64,000 nt of DNA from Gymnothorax reevesii (GCA_029721435.1 CM056576.1:62639876-62703875); one strand, 5' to 3'; numbered from the stretch's first letter, positions 45,537 through 57,907 are shown. Made by a program: numbers and translations. Notes: generated by a model not told the origin, from the sequence alone.

Positions 45537-46610
45537 GTGTAGTCATCAGATATTAAAAATGCATGATTCCCTGCCATTGAATTACACATAGATTCATCTC
45601 ACGACAAATTCAGAGGTTTCTTACAATCTCATACGATTCCTCAATGATATCCAGTGTGTCTAATGCTTGCTCAGGCTTATCTGCATAAAGCAGAATTGCT
45701 GTCGTTCACGCCCCCCTGAACTACAACCCGGTAATTATCTAGTGATTAATAAGTTTTTATTCAATTCAGGACAGTATAAACTTTCAACAGTAATTGAAAG
45801 ACTTTCCTTGGACCCTCAGAAAAGTATATATACCCTTGTGTAACAGCAAGTTAGGTTGTATTCTCTGAACTGTGCGCAGCGGAATGACAAGAGTACAAAG
45901 AAAAAAAAAGACTTCCAAAACCAACCTAGTGCCTAGGGTGCATTGGCGTGATGGCAGTTTGATTCTGACAAGGATAATGGGAGTTATTCTTAATGGAACA
46001 GTACTGGGAGGATCCTTGTGCTGGAAGGCTCTGTTACTCTACATATCTGGAGGAGGACTTCATATATTGAGAGTTTTGCTTCTATCTGAGTGAGTAGAAT
46101 GGAGAAAGAAGACATCCTTAGCTAGCCAGTTGGCTAGCTGTTTTAATATTTTCAGTTTACCATAACCATGATGATCACAGAGCTTGTTTGCCACATTGGT
46201 TAGTATGAGTAACCCTTAGCCTTTGCTAATTATACTGAATATAGCAGAATTTCTCTCAATGTAGTGATGTTGTAGAATTTATACCACATTCAACAAAATC
46301 AAATGCCTAGGTTTTGTGTCAGTGAGAACATCCTCAGAACTGCGGTAAAACCCCTGCCATATTCACTGCACCAATTCTTTTCAATCTAGAGTAGCATATT
46401 ACCTGCTTTTCCTGACAGTGGAATGTCTGTTCTGTTACAGTTAGGGTTAGACAACACAGATATTACTGTTTTAGTGACTTATACTTGCTCCTTACAGGGT
46501 GTGAAAAGCATCCAAGCTTGCGTTTCGCTTGGACGATCGGAATTGTAAACGGCAAGCTTTCCATCGCAGGCTGAACGTTCACTATAAAATAAGCCATTCC
46601 TTTAATGAGT
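45537..46610. other. Non-coding; short perfect palindrome at 46120-46139
   Basis: AGCTAGCCAGTTGGCTAGCT has 9-bp perfect arms around GT. No recognised gene or repeat otherwise. Confidence 0.5.
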
Positions 46611-46615
46611 ACATG

Positions 46616-46912
46616 TGTCATGGTGTTGGCCAGCAGGCCCTTCCCCCTGCTGCACTCTTTGCCTCCACCTTAACGAGCCACACCTATTGCTCGTTAAGGT
46701 GGAGGTGAAGTTTTAGTATTTAAGAGTGGGCTGCACCTGTTTTGGTGCAGCAGTATTTTGTTTGTCTCCTGAGCCCTGCCATTGTTTGTCTTGCTGCTCT
46801 TCCCCTCTAGAACGATTTTAATCTTTATAATTTTAATTAAAGATTTTTTTGTTTTTACTCAGCCTGTGTGTTTGGGTCCCTTTCCACCTCTCTGGGAACA
46901 TGGTCCCAGACA
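46616..46912 (+). mobile_element. Solo LTR, 297 bp, with perfect 5-bp target duplication
   Basis: It starts TGTCATGGTG and ends TCCCAGACA (TGTC and GACA mirror ends). ACATG lies on both sides (46611-46615 and 46913-46917). A TATA-like AGTATTTAAGAG and a late AATTAAAG are in LTR order. A 15-bp stem CTCCACCTTAACGAG and its exact inverse form a hairpin upstream of the TATA-like site (about 46665-46708). No internal retroelement sequence remains. Confidence 0.9.
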
Positions 46913-46917
46913 ACATG

Positions 46918-49494
46918 TGTTGGCTAATGCAGCTGTGTAGAAAAATAGACAAAGCTTTGAACTTTGTCATGGAGAGAAGACATGTTTTTGGTTTGGAGAG
47001 GTTGCTGGTGACTACTGATGTCCATCCGTGCCTATATTGATAAACTTATGCCAAATTCTGCCAGAAAATCATCAAATCGTGTTGAACTTCATGAGACAAA
47101 ATTGATTTGTGCAAAACATATGATTATTTTATGATTTGACAGCGCGTAAATTTGAGAGCTGTCCGCTTGGGGAGCCAGCTGGATTGCTATCTTATTTTGC
47201 TTTTAAGTGGTTGACAATTGAAGAAAATCACTGTCAGAAGATGTGTACTTGTGGTCAAAGAGTATATGACCCCAGAGATGTGTTGCTTTAACTTAAAGCC
47301 ATTTTTCAATTCTCAGTATTTTTTTTACTAATTTCATTGCTGAATTTACATGAAGATTTTTTGTGTTTGTGGCCCTTCCTCTGATCTAAAATTATGAAAA
47401 GCAACTGAAATACGATGGAATTCTAAATGCTGCAAGTGTCATGTATCCATGTGGTCCTTCTCTCTGAAGCTCAGATATTGAATTAGAAAGCCTACAATCG
47501 GGTTATTCATGAATAACAACATTTGGCTTCTACGCAGTGGAGTTAACCACAACCTCAAAAATACCATTTTGCCATATAAGGGCCAGGCTTTGATCCCCAT
47601 AAGAGCTATTGGTCCCGACAAGGTCAGTGTTTATTCCAGAAAAGATCCCCAGGAGGTAACAATAACACACCCACACACCAGCACAAACACAAACGCACAC
47701 ACAGACATCTGAATTCAGGCCAATTTCAGAAATTAACAAAGAACCCTGAATGTACACTACAAAGCTTGGAATCACTCGTGAAGCAGGTTTAGCCATTTAA
47801 TTTAATTTTGTAAAATAGCAAACCAAATGAAACAAAGATCAAAATGTACTTTAGGTATTATTTAGTAATTCAAATATCTGGGTGCAGAAACATTTATAGA
47901 TAATAAAAAACACAGCTATTTATTGCTGCAGTTTCTCAGCAAAGTATCCCTTTGCCATAATTATGGTTTTATACAGTCAAATATTGTGTGACGTTGGAGA
48001 ACTATACATCGTTTGAATGTGTGAAGACTCAGCAACCTAACTGCATAAGCCATTTAATGATTCAAATGCAAGGGGAAAAATAGTTTTTAAAATTAACTCA
48101 CAAAGACCCTCAGATTGACTATGCAGACCCATAAGTTCAATTTTATAGCGTTGTTCAAACTTGCCAAAATTTGTTGAAATTAACATATTTACCTTAATAG
48201 CAGTCGAACGATAAAAACCTGCTATAATTTTGAATTTGTCAAACAAGCTAGCTTGGAGAAACATCACTAAATTGGCTTTGAAGATACTTGCTGAATGTCT
48301 AAGTGAATTTCACAATTATTAGTGCTTTTTACTCATGATGCGATGCTGTAGATTGTACACTGCCTCTTTAGGAACAAAATAATTGCACCCATAGACTATT
48401 GTGTGCTGATCTAACAGAACAGTGAGCATTTTGGTCTATCAGCCCTCACTCCAACCAGGAAAATCAAATTAGTCTTATTTACAAAGACAGCCAGTGGTCT
48501 GTCATACAGATGTGTATGATAGCCAAGAGATAAATTTTTTATGACAATTCATTGTTTCAATGGCTTTTGACTGGGGGGGGTCCCTACTACTTTTCAGTCC
48601 CTACTGAAAAGTAGGGACTGAAAGTAAAATATATAAAGTATATACAGTAATTCACAATCTCCACCTACTCGTACAGTACTCCATGTTTTAGCCAAATGAG
48701 AGTCAAATGTTAGAAGTAGCTATGCTAAAGGGCACTGCAGGCAAAGAAAATTATGTTCTTAGCTTTCATCAGTCACAAATGACCCTGATCTCGGCTCTAT
48801 TCCTCTAACTCTTAAGTCATCCAGTTCTAGCAAAAACTCATTAAAACTGTTATCAAATTTCTTAATCTGCTTACACAACTTAATAATATATCAGCAAACC
48901 CCACTGGTGTTTACGCCCATCACAGTAAAACAGGGGCTCCAGCCCTCGGTAAGCAGTAGGTACAAGACCTAATAAACAGTGGGCGCAAACAAACAAAAGT
49001 GTGCTTAGTCATCAGCTTTCCATTAAGGCTCTGTTTGGTAAACAGTAGTGACTCCTGGTTTAAATCCATCAAGGCAGGTGCCCGGAAACTGGACCGCAGC
49101 TTTCAGCTATGATGCTTTATAAATCTAAACTCTTTGAGCTGAACAATGAGGCTTAATGCATGAGGCACTATGAAAAAGCTAACAAAGGTGAGTGATAGAT
49201 CAACAAAAAGCATAGCTTTGTCACTTCAACAAAAGGACATTAGCTTGTGCCAACCTCCTGGACCAATGTAATGGAAAAATAACCAGCCCTCAAAGCTCAA
49301 GACCACATGTGAACACACGGTTTCACTGATTTCCAATCTTTATAAGAGTCCTATATAGTATGGAAGATTAAAATATAGTGTCATGGGCACTGTTGCTCAC
49401 TTGGTTTAATTCAGGGTTTAGCGTTATGTAAGCACAGAAGTGATAGTGGTTCTTTACGTTTCGGTTCAACATTGGGACAATGCAGACACCTTTT
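46918..49494. other. Non-coding; CA-rich patch and one hairpin
   Basis: A CA-rich patch lies at 47664-47706. An imperfect palindrome at 48580-48620 pairs GTCCCTACTACTTTTCAGT with the following ACTGAAAAGTAGGGACT. No repeats with termini and no exon-like frames were recognised. Confidence 0.5.
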
Positions 49495-50333
49495 TATATA
49501 TATATATATATATTGGGGTCCGAGCAAATTGAGGTTATCACGTTTTGAAGCAGTGCCAACACAAATTGCACAACTTTTTCAAACAATGTCCAGTTCAAGG
49601 CACAGAACTGTGCATGGTATACCTTGCCCGGCAGGTTGATTAGTAATTGCCATAGCTTTGAAATACTAGCTGTTAAATAACAGCCAGATATCATTAGAAA
49701 GATCATTTGATCCCCATATAGAGATGCAATATGCAGAATTAGAACCCTTGAGTCAAATGGTTGAAAACTAACATGCAATTTTACACTGCTTTTCTTGCTC
49801 CTGCGCCACATATTAGCCAATTGGAATCAAATTTGTTGTACCTCTCAATAGCGCTACTACCATATGGCCAATCAAAGTAATTTGCATTAAGATTGCCCAT
49901 TTACACATCCTTAACAACAGTATAAAGTTTCATGACTGATGACAGATAATGTGAGTTTTGGGGTTAATGAAATTTAATTGGCCGGTGTCAGCCATCTTGT
50001 TTGAATCAATTTGTTGAATCAATTTGTTCTTAAAGGTTTTCATATAAACATTCACCAGTATGAAGCATGCAAAATTTAAAGTTGCTCACAAAACTGGTTG
50101 AAGAGTTATAACCATTTGTTTGCTATAGGGCTACCGACAAACGGATTTTAACCAAATTTGGTGTGATGAAGTTGCATGGCCTGTAGATGCAGGGCTGGCG
50201 ATAAGCTGTTTCATTGCAAAATGAGATCTTTTTTTTTTTTAAATGCGTCAATCTGCTGCGGACTTTTGAAATCCCCATCGCATATTTTGCAGTGCAGCCT
50301 TCAGATAATCTGAATAAAAGTTTTGTCCAGTTT
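49495..50333. repeat. (TA)n run and possible dispersed repeat with GGGGTCCGAGCA start
   Basis: An uninterrupted TA run (49495-49513) is followed by TTGGGGTCCGAGCAAATTG, resembling the start of a fish dispersed repeat. The following ~800 bp has no decisive landmarks; the right end is not identified and superfamily is unknown. Confidence 0.4.
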
Positions 50334-50513
50334 CTTTTTTTTTTTTTAAGATTTTTACCTTTATTTCACAGTAGAGAGAGACAGGAAAGTTGGGGAGAAT
50401 AATTGGGATGACATGCAGCAAATGACCTGAGCCGGAATCAAACCCAGGTCACCGCGAGAAGGACACAGCCTTAATGCTGTGCGCGCTTAGACCAGTGTGC
50501 CACCGGGGCGCCC
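50334..50513 (-). mobile_element. tRNA-derived SINE, minus orientation
   Basis: This is the inverse of the 21046-21240 family. The minus strand begins GGGCGCCCCGGTGGCACACT, carries TGGTCTAAGCGCG (A-box-like) and GGGTTTGATTCCGG (B-box-like), and ends in an A-rich tail (T-run on the plus strand). TCCAGTTT occurs just outside both ends (about 50326-50333 and 50519-50526), likely the target duplication. It is better preserved than the other copy. Confidence 0.9.
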
Positions 50514-50692
50514 TTTCATCCAGTTTAGAACAAAAACTAAATCCTATTCAATTACTGAGTTACTTCATGTTAGCTGTAAGTGGGACCCAGTAGGTAAGTC
50601 CAAACAGTTTTTTATATTGCAGTGTTACTGTGACTCAACTGCCTGGTCTTCATTAGGCTATGTTGATTAGTGTTAGTACTGATAGCTAAGTG
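50514..50692. other. Spacer between SINE and hAT MITE
   Basis: Nothing recognised apart from the 8-bp target duplication GCTAAGTG at 50685-50692. Confidence 0.6.
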
Positions 50693-51095
50693 GGTCACAC
50701 TTTAGATGAAGTGTTGTTCATAAAGGCTTTATACAGCATGTATAACGCCTTCATAAGTGAGACATAATGTCTTCATAAATCATACATAAGCAAATGTCAT
50801 GCTTTGTATAGAGTGAAATAACACATCCTTATTCAGCATGTGATGCCAGATGTGATATAACTGTCGATGTCACTTAGCTAATGGCTAAATGCTATAAAGG
50901 GCGACATTGTCAGCTAAGTGACATTGTCATTATCACATCTGGTATCACAGGCTGAATAAAGATACGTTATTTCACCCTTTACAAAGCATGACATTTGCTT
51001 ATTTATGATTTATGATGACATTAAGTCTCATTTATGAACGTATTATACATGCTGTATAAAGCCTTTACGGTCAACATTTCATCTGAAGTGTGACC
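50693..51095. mobile_element. Palindromic hAT MITE with perfect 8-bp target duplication
   Basis: The two halves are near-complete inverted copies: the left reads GGTCACACTTTAGATGAAG and the right, reverse-complemented, GGTCACACTTCAGATGAAAT. Matching continues through ATAAAGGCTTTATACAGCAT nearly to the centre. GCTAAGTG lies directly on both sides (50685-50692 and 51096-51103). At 403 bp it can fold into one long hairpin. Confidence 0.92.
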
Positions 51096-51464
51096 GCTAA
51101 GTGTTCTAAGAGTTGAAAATAAAAAGTTAAAATGCATATACAGACATTTTTGTTAAGTTTTATTTTTGATACACAGTTCTGAAAAATGCTACACACTTCT
51201 AGAGACTCCATAGTGTTTTTGCTATGCAGTTATTTTTGCTTAATGCCAGCCCTGAGATGTGTCATCTCAAGTTTGGTAATGATTGGACTTTGTATTAAGG
51301 AGTTACAGCTCTTCATATCATCCCAGGCCACACCCTTAATTTTTTTTTTTTGTGAATAGATCTCACCGTCCAGAAGGAGATAAAAAGTAAAGGCTTCACG
51401 AACAATTCAAAATGGCCAAAAGTTTGCCAATACAAAAGTGGGTCTGCCTTACATGGATTGATTC

Positions 51465-51760
51465 GTCTTGAGCCACAAGACAGCCTGGGGTCTTTCTGTG
51501 TGAAGTTTAAATGTTCTCCCCGGGTTTGCATGGGTTTCCCCCCGCAGTCCAAACACATGCGTATTAAGCTAATAGGAGAGTCTCAACTGCCCGTAGGTGA
51601 GAGTGTGTGAGGCAGGTGATTGGTGTGTGTACCCTGCGATGGATTGGCAAATGTTCAGGGTGTGTTTAAGCCATTTGCCCAAAGTCTGCTGGGATAGGCT
51701 TCAGTTCCTCCACAACCCTAGTGTGGAAGAAGCAGCACAGAAGATGGATGGATAGATTTT
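51465..51760 (+). mobile_element. SINE-like repeat with ATGGATGGAT tail
   Basis: TTTCTGTGTGAAGTTTAAAT, GTTCTCCCCGGGTTTGCATG, CCCGCAGTCCAAACACATGC and CTGGGATAGGCTTCAG occur in the order of a very common fish repeat ending in ATGGATGG. The 5' tRNA-like part is missing. A decayed relative is at 35425-35630. Confidence 0.75.
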
Positions 51761-52976
51761 GGGCATTCTGGCATTCTAATTTTATATTTTCTATGAAAAT
51801 CAGACACCATTCTTTGCAACAAATATGCAAAAATGAGGAAATCAGGAGGGGGCAAATCATTTTACATGCAACAGAAAGCAAGCACCAAAAAATTAATTTA
51901 AATACAGATTCAAAATATATAGAATGCCCAATTTGTAATGAAATTTTCTCTGAAGGAAAGATGGTCAGAAACAGTGCAGAGTTAAATCATACTTTAAAAA
52001 GTAAAACAAATAAATTAATCAATAAATAAGCTTGAAATACTCAGATCCCCCACCACAGGTAGGCTGATATCTGGCCTGGAAACATATTGTGGTGATGAAA
52101 TGGACAAACGGACAGGAGGATGGATGAGAGTTTGAGAAGGCCCATCTGCACGATAAGAAGTAGTTGGCCATATATTAAATTTCATAGAAACATATGGAAT
52201 GGTTTAGGAGTTCTGGTCTGGAAAAGAACAGGATGGTTGCCTAGAAACAAGACATGGGAGAGGGATGAACAGATAGACAGGAGGACGGACAAAAATATGC
52301 CTAAACTTAGTCATGGGGGATAATAAATAAATAAATAACCAAATGCGATAGTCTTGCATCATAGCAGTCAATCTCCCAATCAATCTGAACTAACGATTAT
52401 CCCTAATGATTTTCCAAATGGAACATACGCGCACAATGTCAACTGGACCAACTGTATGCGATCTGTGGAAACAATTCGACCTTTAAAAATATACAGAGAC
52501 CACTATTTGAAGGCCCCAACACCCCTGGTTCCGGAGCAAAAGGAGTGTGTCTGGAGCGAACTAGCCTGCTGCATGCAATCTGACGGCAGATTAAAAGCCT
52601 CCATTATCCCTCTTACTGAGTAAATACCTATTATTTAAAGGATATGACTTTGTCATGTCCATCGCCTGATGTCCAGACCATCCTTGATCTCTGCAATTTT
52701 CAAAGTAGATGAAAGTGGAGAGTTAAGTACGGTGGTGAATGTGGCTTTTCTAGTCACATGAGCTGACAGCCAGACTGCAGTGGTCTTAAAGAGAAGGGAA
52801 ATGTAAATAAGCACTGAAAGGCGCATAATGGTACACCCCCGTCCACCCTTCCCTGCTCCGAGATCAGCCATCTTCTCTGAGCCACATGTACTAGCACGTT
52901 GCTGTCCCCGTTAATCCAGCAGCACTCACTGGATTAAAATTGAGGGGGGTGGCTAATGGTCATAAGTGTTGCAGTT
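51761..52976. other. Non-coding, nothing firmly recognised
   Basis: A short (AATA)n run is at 52322-52337. GACAGGAGGATGG-type sequence near 52110 and GACAGGAGGACGG near 52275 form two related short segments. Open frames have no known motifs. Confidence 0.45.
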
Positions 52977-53560
52977 AGGTCATTCCATGTCAAATCTTCC
53001 AGATTTTGAGAAATTTTTCAGGTCACCTCCTCAAAAATTTTGAAAAAGTTCACGAGTAAATATTCACATAAAATAAAATAAATGCCAAATGTTAAGTCAG
53101 TATCTCAAATAGATTTCAAGTTATAGCCCTTCAAAATTTTAATAATATTTGAAGTTTTTTGGCAAACCCATTTTCAGCCAACTTTGGCAACTTATTGCTC
53201 CAAATAGATTGCTTATACAGGACTGAAATTGGGTTTACTAACCATGTTCATCTCCTAGAATTTGAAAATGGCCTTAGTGTTTATGTATCTTGATCCACGT
53301 TTGTATGGTAAAGCCTCAAAATCAGCCAAATACACAAAATGCTTAAAAACAATACCACATTTCATGACCTATAACTCAGGAACTAAGTAAGATAAAAGGC
53401 TAGAATTCATTCTTTTATGATTTTATGATATATCTGTCTGTAAAAATGCAGAAATCCAAGTAAAATCATTTGAAGTTTTTTAATGAAATTATTTCTAAGT
53501 GGGCTCTCATGAAATCTGAAAATCTCTGCTATAATTCAGGAGTGTGAAAGAAACTGCAAG
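52977..53560 (+). repeat. Repeat starting GGTCATTCCATGTCAAATC
   Basis: The first ~20 bases match the termini of the fold-back elements at 21308 and 33635. The remainder (AT-rich, with CAGGTCACCTCC and ATAACTCAGGAAC strings) differs from them. No opposite terminus was found. It is probably a related but distinct element of the same unclassified group. Confidence 0.5.
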
Positions 53561-54850
53561 AAGGTTTTATTTTTACTGACCTGCAAAGGAGCTCAGCACA
53601 TTGTCCCACAAATAACATCAGGATGGGCTCAACTGCAATAAGTCATCAATGCATTAAGAACAAGAAGTCAGTGTTTCACACCGGGAGAGTCGAGAAGGGA
53701 AGGGGAGGGATGGAGCCAAGGTCCTGGCACCAAGGCCATTCATAGTGGGCACTCAGGTCTCGCTCTCACGCCTCCATGCCCCCCAGGGCGAGTGGATCTG
53801 GCCTGGGCTCAGGGGATGAGAAGAATGCTCTCCCTGTTAGTCCCATGCAGAGGAAGGCTGGCTAGCTTCCCTGAGTTTTGTTTAAGCAGGATGTGTTTTG
53901 AATCCTCCTCTTCAGAAACCACACCAAGTAAGACTCCCAATCAGGTCCCAAGGATCCATTGCAAAGGATTCCATTGTTATGTGCAAAAACCCTGTACTTG
54001 CCATGCCTGTGGCCTGGAGGTTTCACAAAGAGATGAGGGGGGTGGCTGTGTGGTGACCATGGATCCTAAGCTTCGGCATAAAAATCTCCCTGCTTGTGCG
54101 CCTTGATCTCAAATTTCTCAAGAGACACTCAAATGCAAATCATCAATCATTCTAGGTTAGAGAAACTCTTAGAAACCAAGGCTTGTTTCCAGTGTTCAGA
54201 CATGAAGGCTGGGAAATGTATGGGGGCTTTTGCGCATAAGCTCAGCAGAATGAGCATAAGGTAAACATGTGAAAGCTTCCCCAGACTCTTTACAATTTCT
54301 GATGGCAGCTCAATTGCGGCATAGAAAATTTCTTCAGAATTGCATTTATCATAATGACAGTTTACACTGCACAAAGCTGCAAGGCCCACCATCACACTAT
54401 ACTTCCCAAATTATGAGCTGCTAGCTCATGAGGTACCTGAAGGTAACTCTTAACGATATGTTAATTACAGCAAACAGTCATTGTTGCGCCAATAAGTACA
54501 GTAAACAGTATAAATGACATTTCTACCTCAAATTTTCAGTGGAAACAAGCCTATATTTTCCATTTCATGGCTAAATGTTCAATGCGGGTGAGTGCAAGTA
54601 TGCTGAGAACAAATGGAGCACAAATGCTTGCCCTTTTTCCATCAAGAATACCATTCATCATCAGATAAGAAAATAACAAAAATCTGTCGAAAGTGTGGTA
54701 AGACAAACCTTGGCCATTTCAGTCATAACCAGCTCATATCTTTAAAAACATTATTTCCTTAGAAAAATAACAAAGGGTTTCCTTTTTTGAGTCATGTCTA
54801 CTAAAACAAACAGAGCAGTTTTCCAAAACTGTATCACCCATATACAGTAC
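53561..54850. other. Non-coding, nothing recognised
   Basis: The 104-codon plus-strand frame at 53792-54106 is Cys-containing but matches no domain I know and has no supporting context. Nothing else was recognised. Confidence 0.4.
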
Positions 54851-55345
54851 CAGTGGCGCAGATAGAACTGGGAACTGGGGGGGACACAGACATGTCCTTT
54901 ATGACAACAATTAGTCCTGGCTAGTTCTCAATCATTTTCCTTTTTTGGCGCATTTTCCAATTATCATAACTGGCAACTGAAGACACGGTTTCTCTCCATA
55001 TGCGATCTAACAGCGATGAAATCATGGGCTAAATTCAGTACAGAAATGGGTCACTTGCGTGAGGGTCGACAGGTTTGCAATTGAAGCACCTATTACTAAA
55101 ACCCCATAAGTCACACTTGACTTGACTTGACTTGTGGGGTTTTAGTAATCAGTGCTTCAATTTTGAATAACGTTGATTTAAATACAGCAGATACGCGTCC
55201 AGATGAATGATTGCCGTCCGAGAAAACAAGCAGCACCTGTTAAGTGTGGAGTGCTCTCGGAGTGAACCTTCTCAGTTCTCAGTCATTTTCATAATTACCA
55301 AAAAGTTCACTCTGAGAGCACTCCACACTTAACAGGTTTTCTGTT
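54851..55345 (+). repeat. CAGTGGCG-type dispersed repeat, copy 2
   Basis: It is closely similar to 14327-14760 from CAGTGGCGCAGATAGAACTG onward. It ends in a hairpin whose arms contain CCTGTTAAGTGTGGAGTGCT and its inverse, more complete here than in copy 1. It carries a 76-bp insertion (55083-55158). Confidence 0.85.
55083..55158. mobile_element. 76-bp hairpin micro-MITE with AATT duplication
   Basis: The arms are ATTACTAAAACCCCA (within GAAGCACC...) and the inverse TGGGGTTTTAGTAAT ending in CAGTGCTTC. The loop has a CTTGA pentamer repeated three times. AATT lies on both sides (55079-55082 and 55159-55162). The homologous copy at 14327 has the uninterrupted TTGCAATTTTGAATAACG, so the insertion is exact. 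Confidence 0.88.
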
Positions 55346-56015
55346 TTAACTTAAATTTTCTGTGGTTTAAGATATCTTGATTTACAAAGCCGATGAAGAA
55401 AACACATCAGACAGATGAGATCCATAGTGGCCTTGAGAGATGCCAATCAAGACAAGGCCAGCTACAAGTACCCAGTACAATGAGCTGTATCTGGCTCAGT
55501 ATCAACTGCTGAAGCACCAGGACCTGGAAGGTGACAAACTTAAGAAAGGAAGACCAAACAATAAATAAACACTGTATTCAAGAGGCACCACATCCAGAAA
55601 GACTGTTTCACATTTTCTGTTCATTTGTCATAAATTAAAGCTACAATTAGTCTCGATTTTTGAGAACATTTGCAAATTTATCCAGAAAAAAATGCCAATG
55701 ATTTCTCTACATGTTGCATTTTCCATACTGATGTAAACGTTGAGTGCAAGAAAGCTGAAAAGTACTGATTCTGGACATGAAAACATTGGAAAAACACTTT
55801 TCCCCATTAATCAATAGAACTTAAAACTATGATCATTGCAAATAAACAGAAAATGCAAGAAAATCAGCACTCAGATGATTCGGCTCATTCTGTATTGTGT
55901 TTTCTTCAAAATATTTTACATTGGCCCCTCAGTGAATATGTCCGAAAAGAATGATCTTCTGACTGCAAACTGCTTTGTGTTGTGCAGGGATTTGTTTCTT
56001 TATCGTAGAGTTTTA
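55346..56015. other. Non-coding, nothing recognised
   Basis: No repeat termini or gene-like frames were recognised. Confidence 0.45.
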
Positions 56016-56045
56016 CAAGCCCAATTCTGAAATAGTTGGGACAAA

Positions 56046-57753
56046 GGACTCTAATTTCTTGGCGCAGCGCAGGTGGCGTAGCGTGGCGCAGCCCACGCAG
56101 TGGTAATTTCGTGAGGAGCAACACCGTGCGCAGACCAATGTGCGCCGAGATGGGTGTGGCGGTGTAGTTGGGGGAGGTGTCACTTATTCATCAAGACGGA
56201 GTGACAATTTCGTAGAAAAAGTCTTCGCTGCAGTTGCGCAGAAAGCTCGTGAGCTCCAACCTGGTTCACTTTCGGTGCAGTGGTAATTTGGCTGACCGAC
56301 GCGCAGTGCGTACACGTCACCGAAACTTCACAGGCAGGTTTCCAGAATGTCAGGCACATTTCAATACAGTAAATAATTACAGCAACCACTGTTTAATGTA
56401 GCTATCTGAATCAGCACATAAATTATAGTATCTATATCGATTGTCCTATTGTCAGATCAAAGGCGGTTGGCACGCGTGATGGAAACTCGACCTGACTTAA
56501 TCAACGCAACTGAATCAATGATGCAGATTAACAACTTCACATCTTTCTCAGCCAACCACAAACTGCCTCGGCATCAGGCAGTGCGTATATAATGCTGGAG
56601 TTCTATGCTCGGTAAAGCCGCTTGCACACTGGATGCAAAACAAATTTATCGCACGACTGATTACAGTCAAAATCAATGCAAAGAGCTATCAACTTTTCTT
56701 GGTCTTTTCATTCGTCTATTTTCTTCCTTTGAAGATAGACAACAGTCTTTATTCGGTCTTTCTTTTGAAAATTAGTCAGATGGATCGAACAGATTCACGT
56801 TTTATTTCCACAGCAGAGATAAAATAGTGCTTGCAATCAGAGAGCAAATCAATTCCATGACCATTGACAGTGTGAATAAATTATCGCATGCACGATCAAG
56901 ACTGTCCGACACGAAATGCAAAATACTCCATGTCCGACACCGAGGAAAAAATAGAAGTATTCATATGAGAACAGATTTATAACGGAATGAAGAATAAAAA
57001 TACATATACATGTACATCACCAACCAACAGATCGTCCTCTTTTTTTTTTGGCTGTCAGACACGGAGGCATTGTACATTGTCTCGCGCCAATGTCAACTCA
57101 CTTTATTGAGCAGAGCTTAAACAGAAACATTGATTGAAATTCTCAGTACTCACCTTGAAGAACTGAGCCCTCTAATCAAAACATTCACGTTTAATATCTA
57201 AAAGAGTCAGTAGATTTGAAGAAATTAAAAACAATAATAGACTGTCGGACACGGAGATATATTAAAACCCTGTCAGACTTTCGGACACAAGACACTGCTT
57301 TCTCGCGTCCAGTGTGCAAGCGGCTTAATACTAGGCTACCATTATTGTCACTTAGGTTTTATCATTTTTAGTGGGGGAAAGGAATACAGCCTGATTGCTA
57401 TGATCTCGTACTGAGTTAAGATCACTTATTGAAAATAAATGCGTAACATATCTTGCATTGTTGTCCATGCATGTTAATCCAAAATTTTAAGCAGCAACAG
57501 GCTGTAATAATAGGAACAAGCTATCCATCGTTTCTCTTGCCAATGAGCAATATTTGACTCGGCTGAGTTATACCCAAACACGCCTTCTTTGCCAACTTGC
57601 GCTGGAAGGAGGGACAGAGGCGGGACAGAGGAGTACTTGCGCCAGGCTACGCCGGGCACGAAATTGCAACATACTCCCGGACACACCCCGTTGGCGCGGC
57701 GCACCCGCCATTCGCCGCCCCTGCGCCGCGCCTGGTCTCCGAAATTAGAGCCC
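56046..57753. mobile_element. Non-autonomous DNA transposon, GGRCTCTAATTTC ends, inside Tc1 C
   Basis: The left end GGACTCTAATTTCTTGGCGC and the right end (reverse complement GGGCTCTAATTTCGGAGACC) are terminal inverted repeats with GC-rich subterminal GGCGCAGCGCAGG-type sequence. AAA lies on both sides (56043-56045 and 57754-57756), a 3-bp duplication compatible with PIF/Harbinger. Removing the insert and one AAA restores the Tc1 terminal sequence GGGACAAAGTG. A smaller Harbinger-type element is nested at 56616-57325. Confidence 0.8.
56616..57325. mobile_element. PIF/Harbinger MITE, AGCCGCTTGCACACTGGA ends, nested
   Basis: The inverted ends AGCCGCTTGCACACTGGA match exactly at both sides. TAA flanks both (56613-56615 and 57326-57328). 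The 710-bp interior has repeated GTCCGACAC and CTGTCGGACAC-type motifs but no transposase. The same family begins at 63892. Confidence 0.9.
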
Positions 57754-57907
57754 AAAGTGTAAATTGTGAATAAAATTAAAACGCAATGACTTTCAAATCA
57801 CACCAGCCGGTATTTTATACACAATAGAACAGAGATAACAAAGCAAATGTTACAGAGAGAAATTTTACAATTTTATCCACAAAATGAGCTCAGTACAGAT
57901 TTGATGG

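Noticed and set aside
46120..46139. Perfect palindrome AGCTAGCCAGTTGGCTAGCT as a regulatory operator
   Set aside because: An isolated short palindrome in gene-free DNA, with no promoter or partner gene to support a role.
53792..54106. 104-codon Cys-containing frame as a possible exon
   Set aside because: No regular Cys/His spacing for a zinc finger, no known domain and no clear splice sites.
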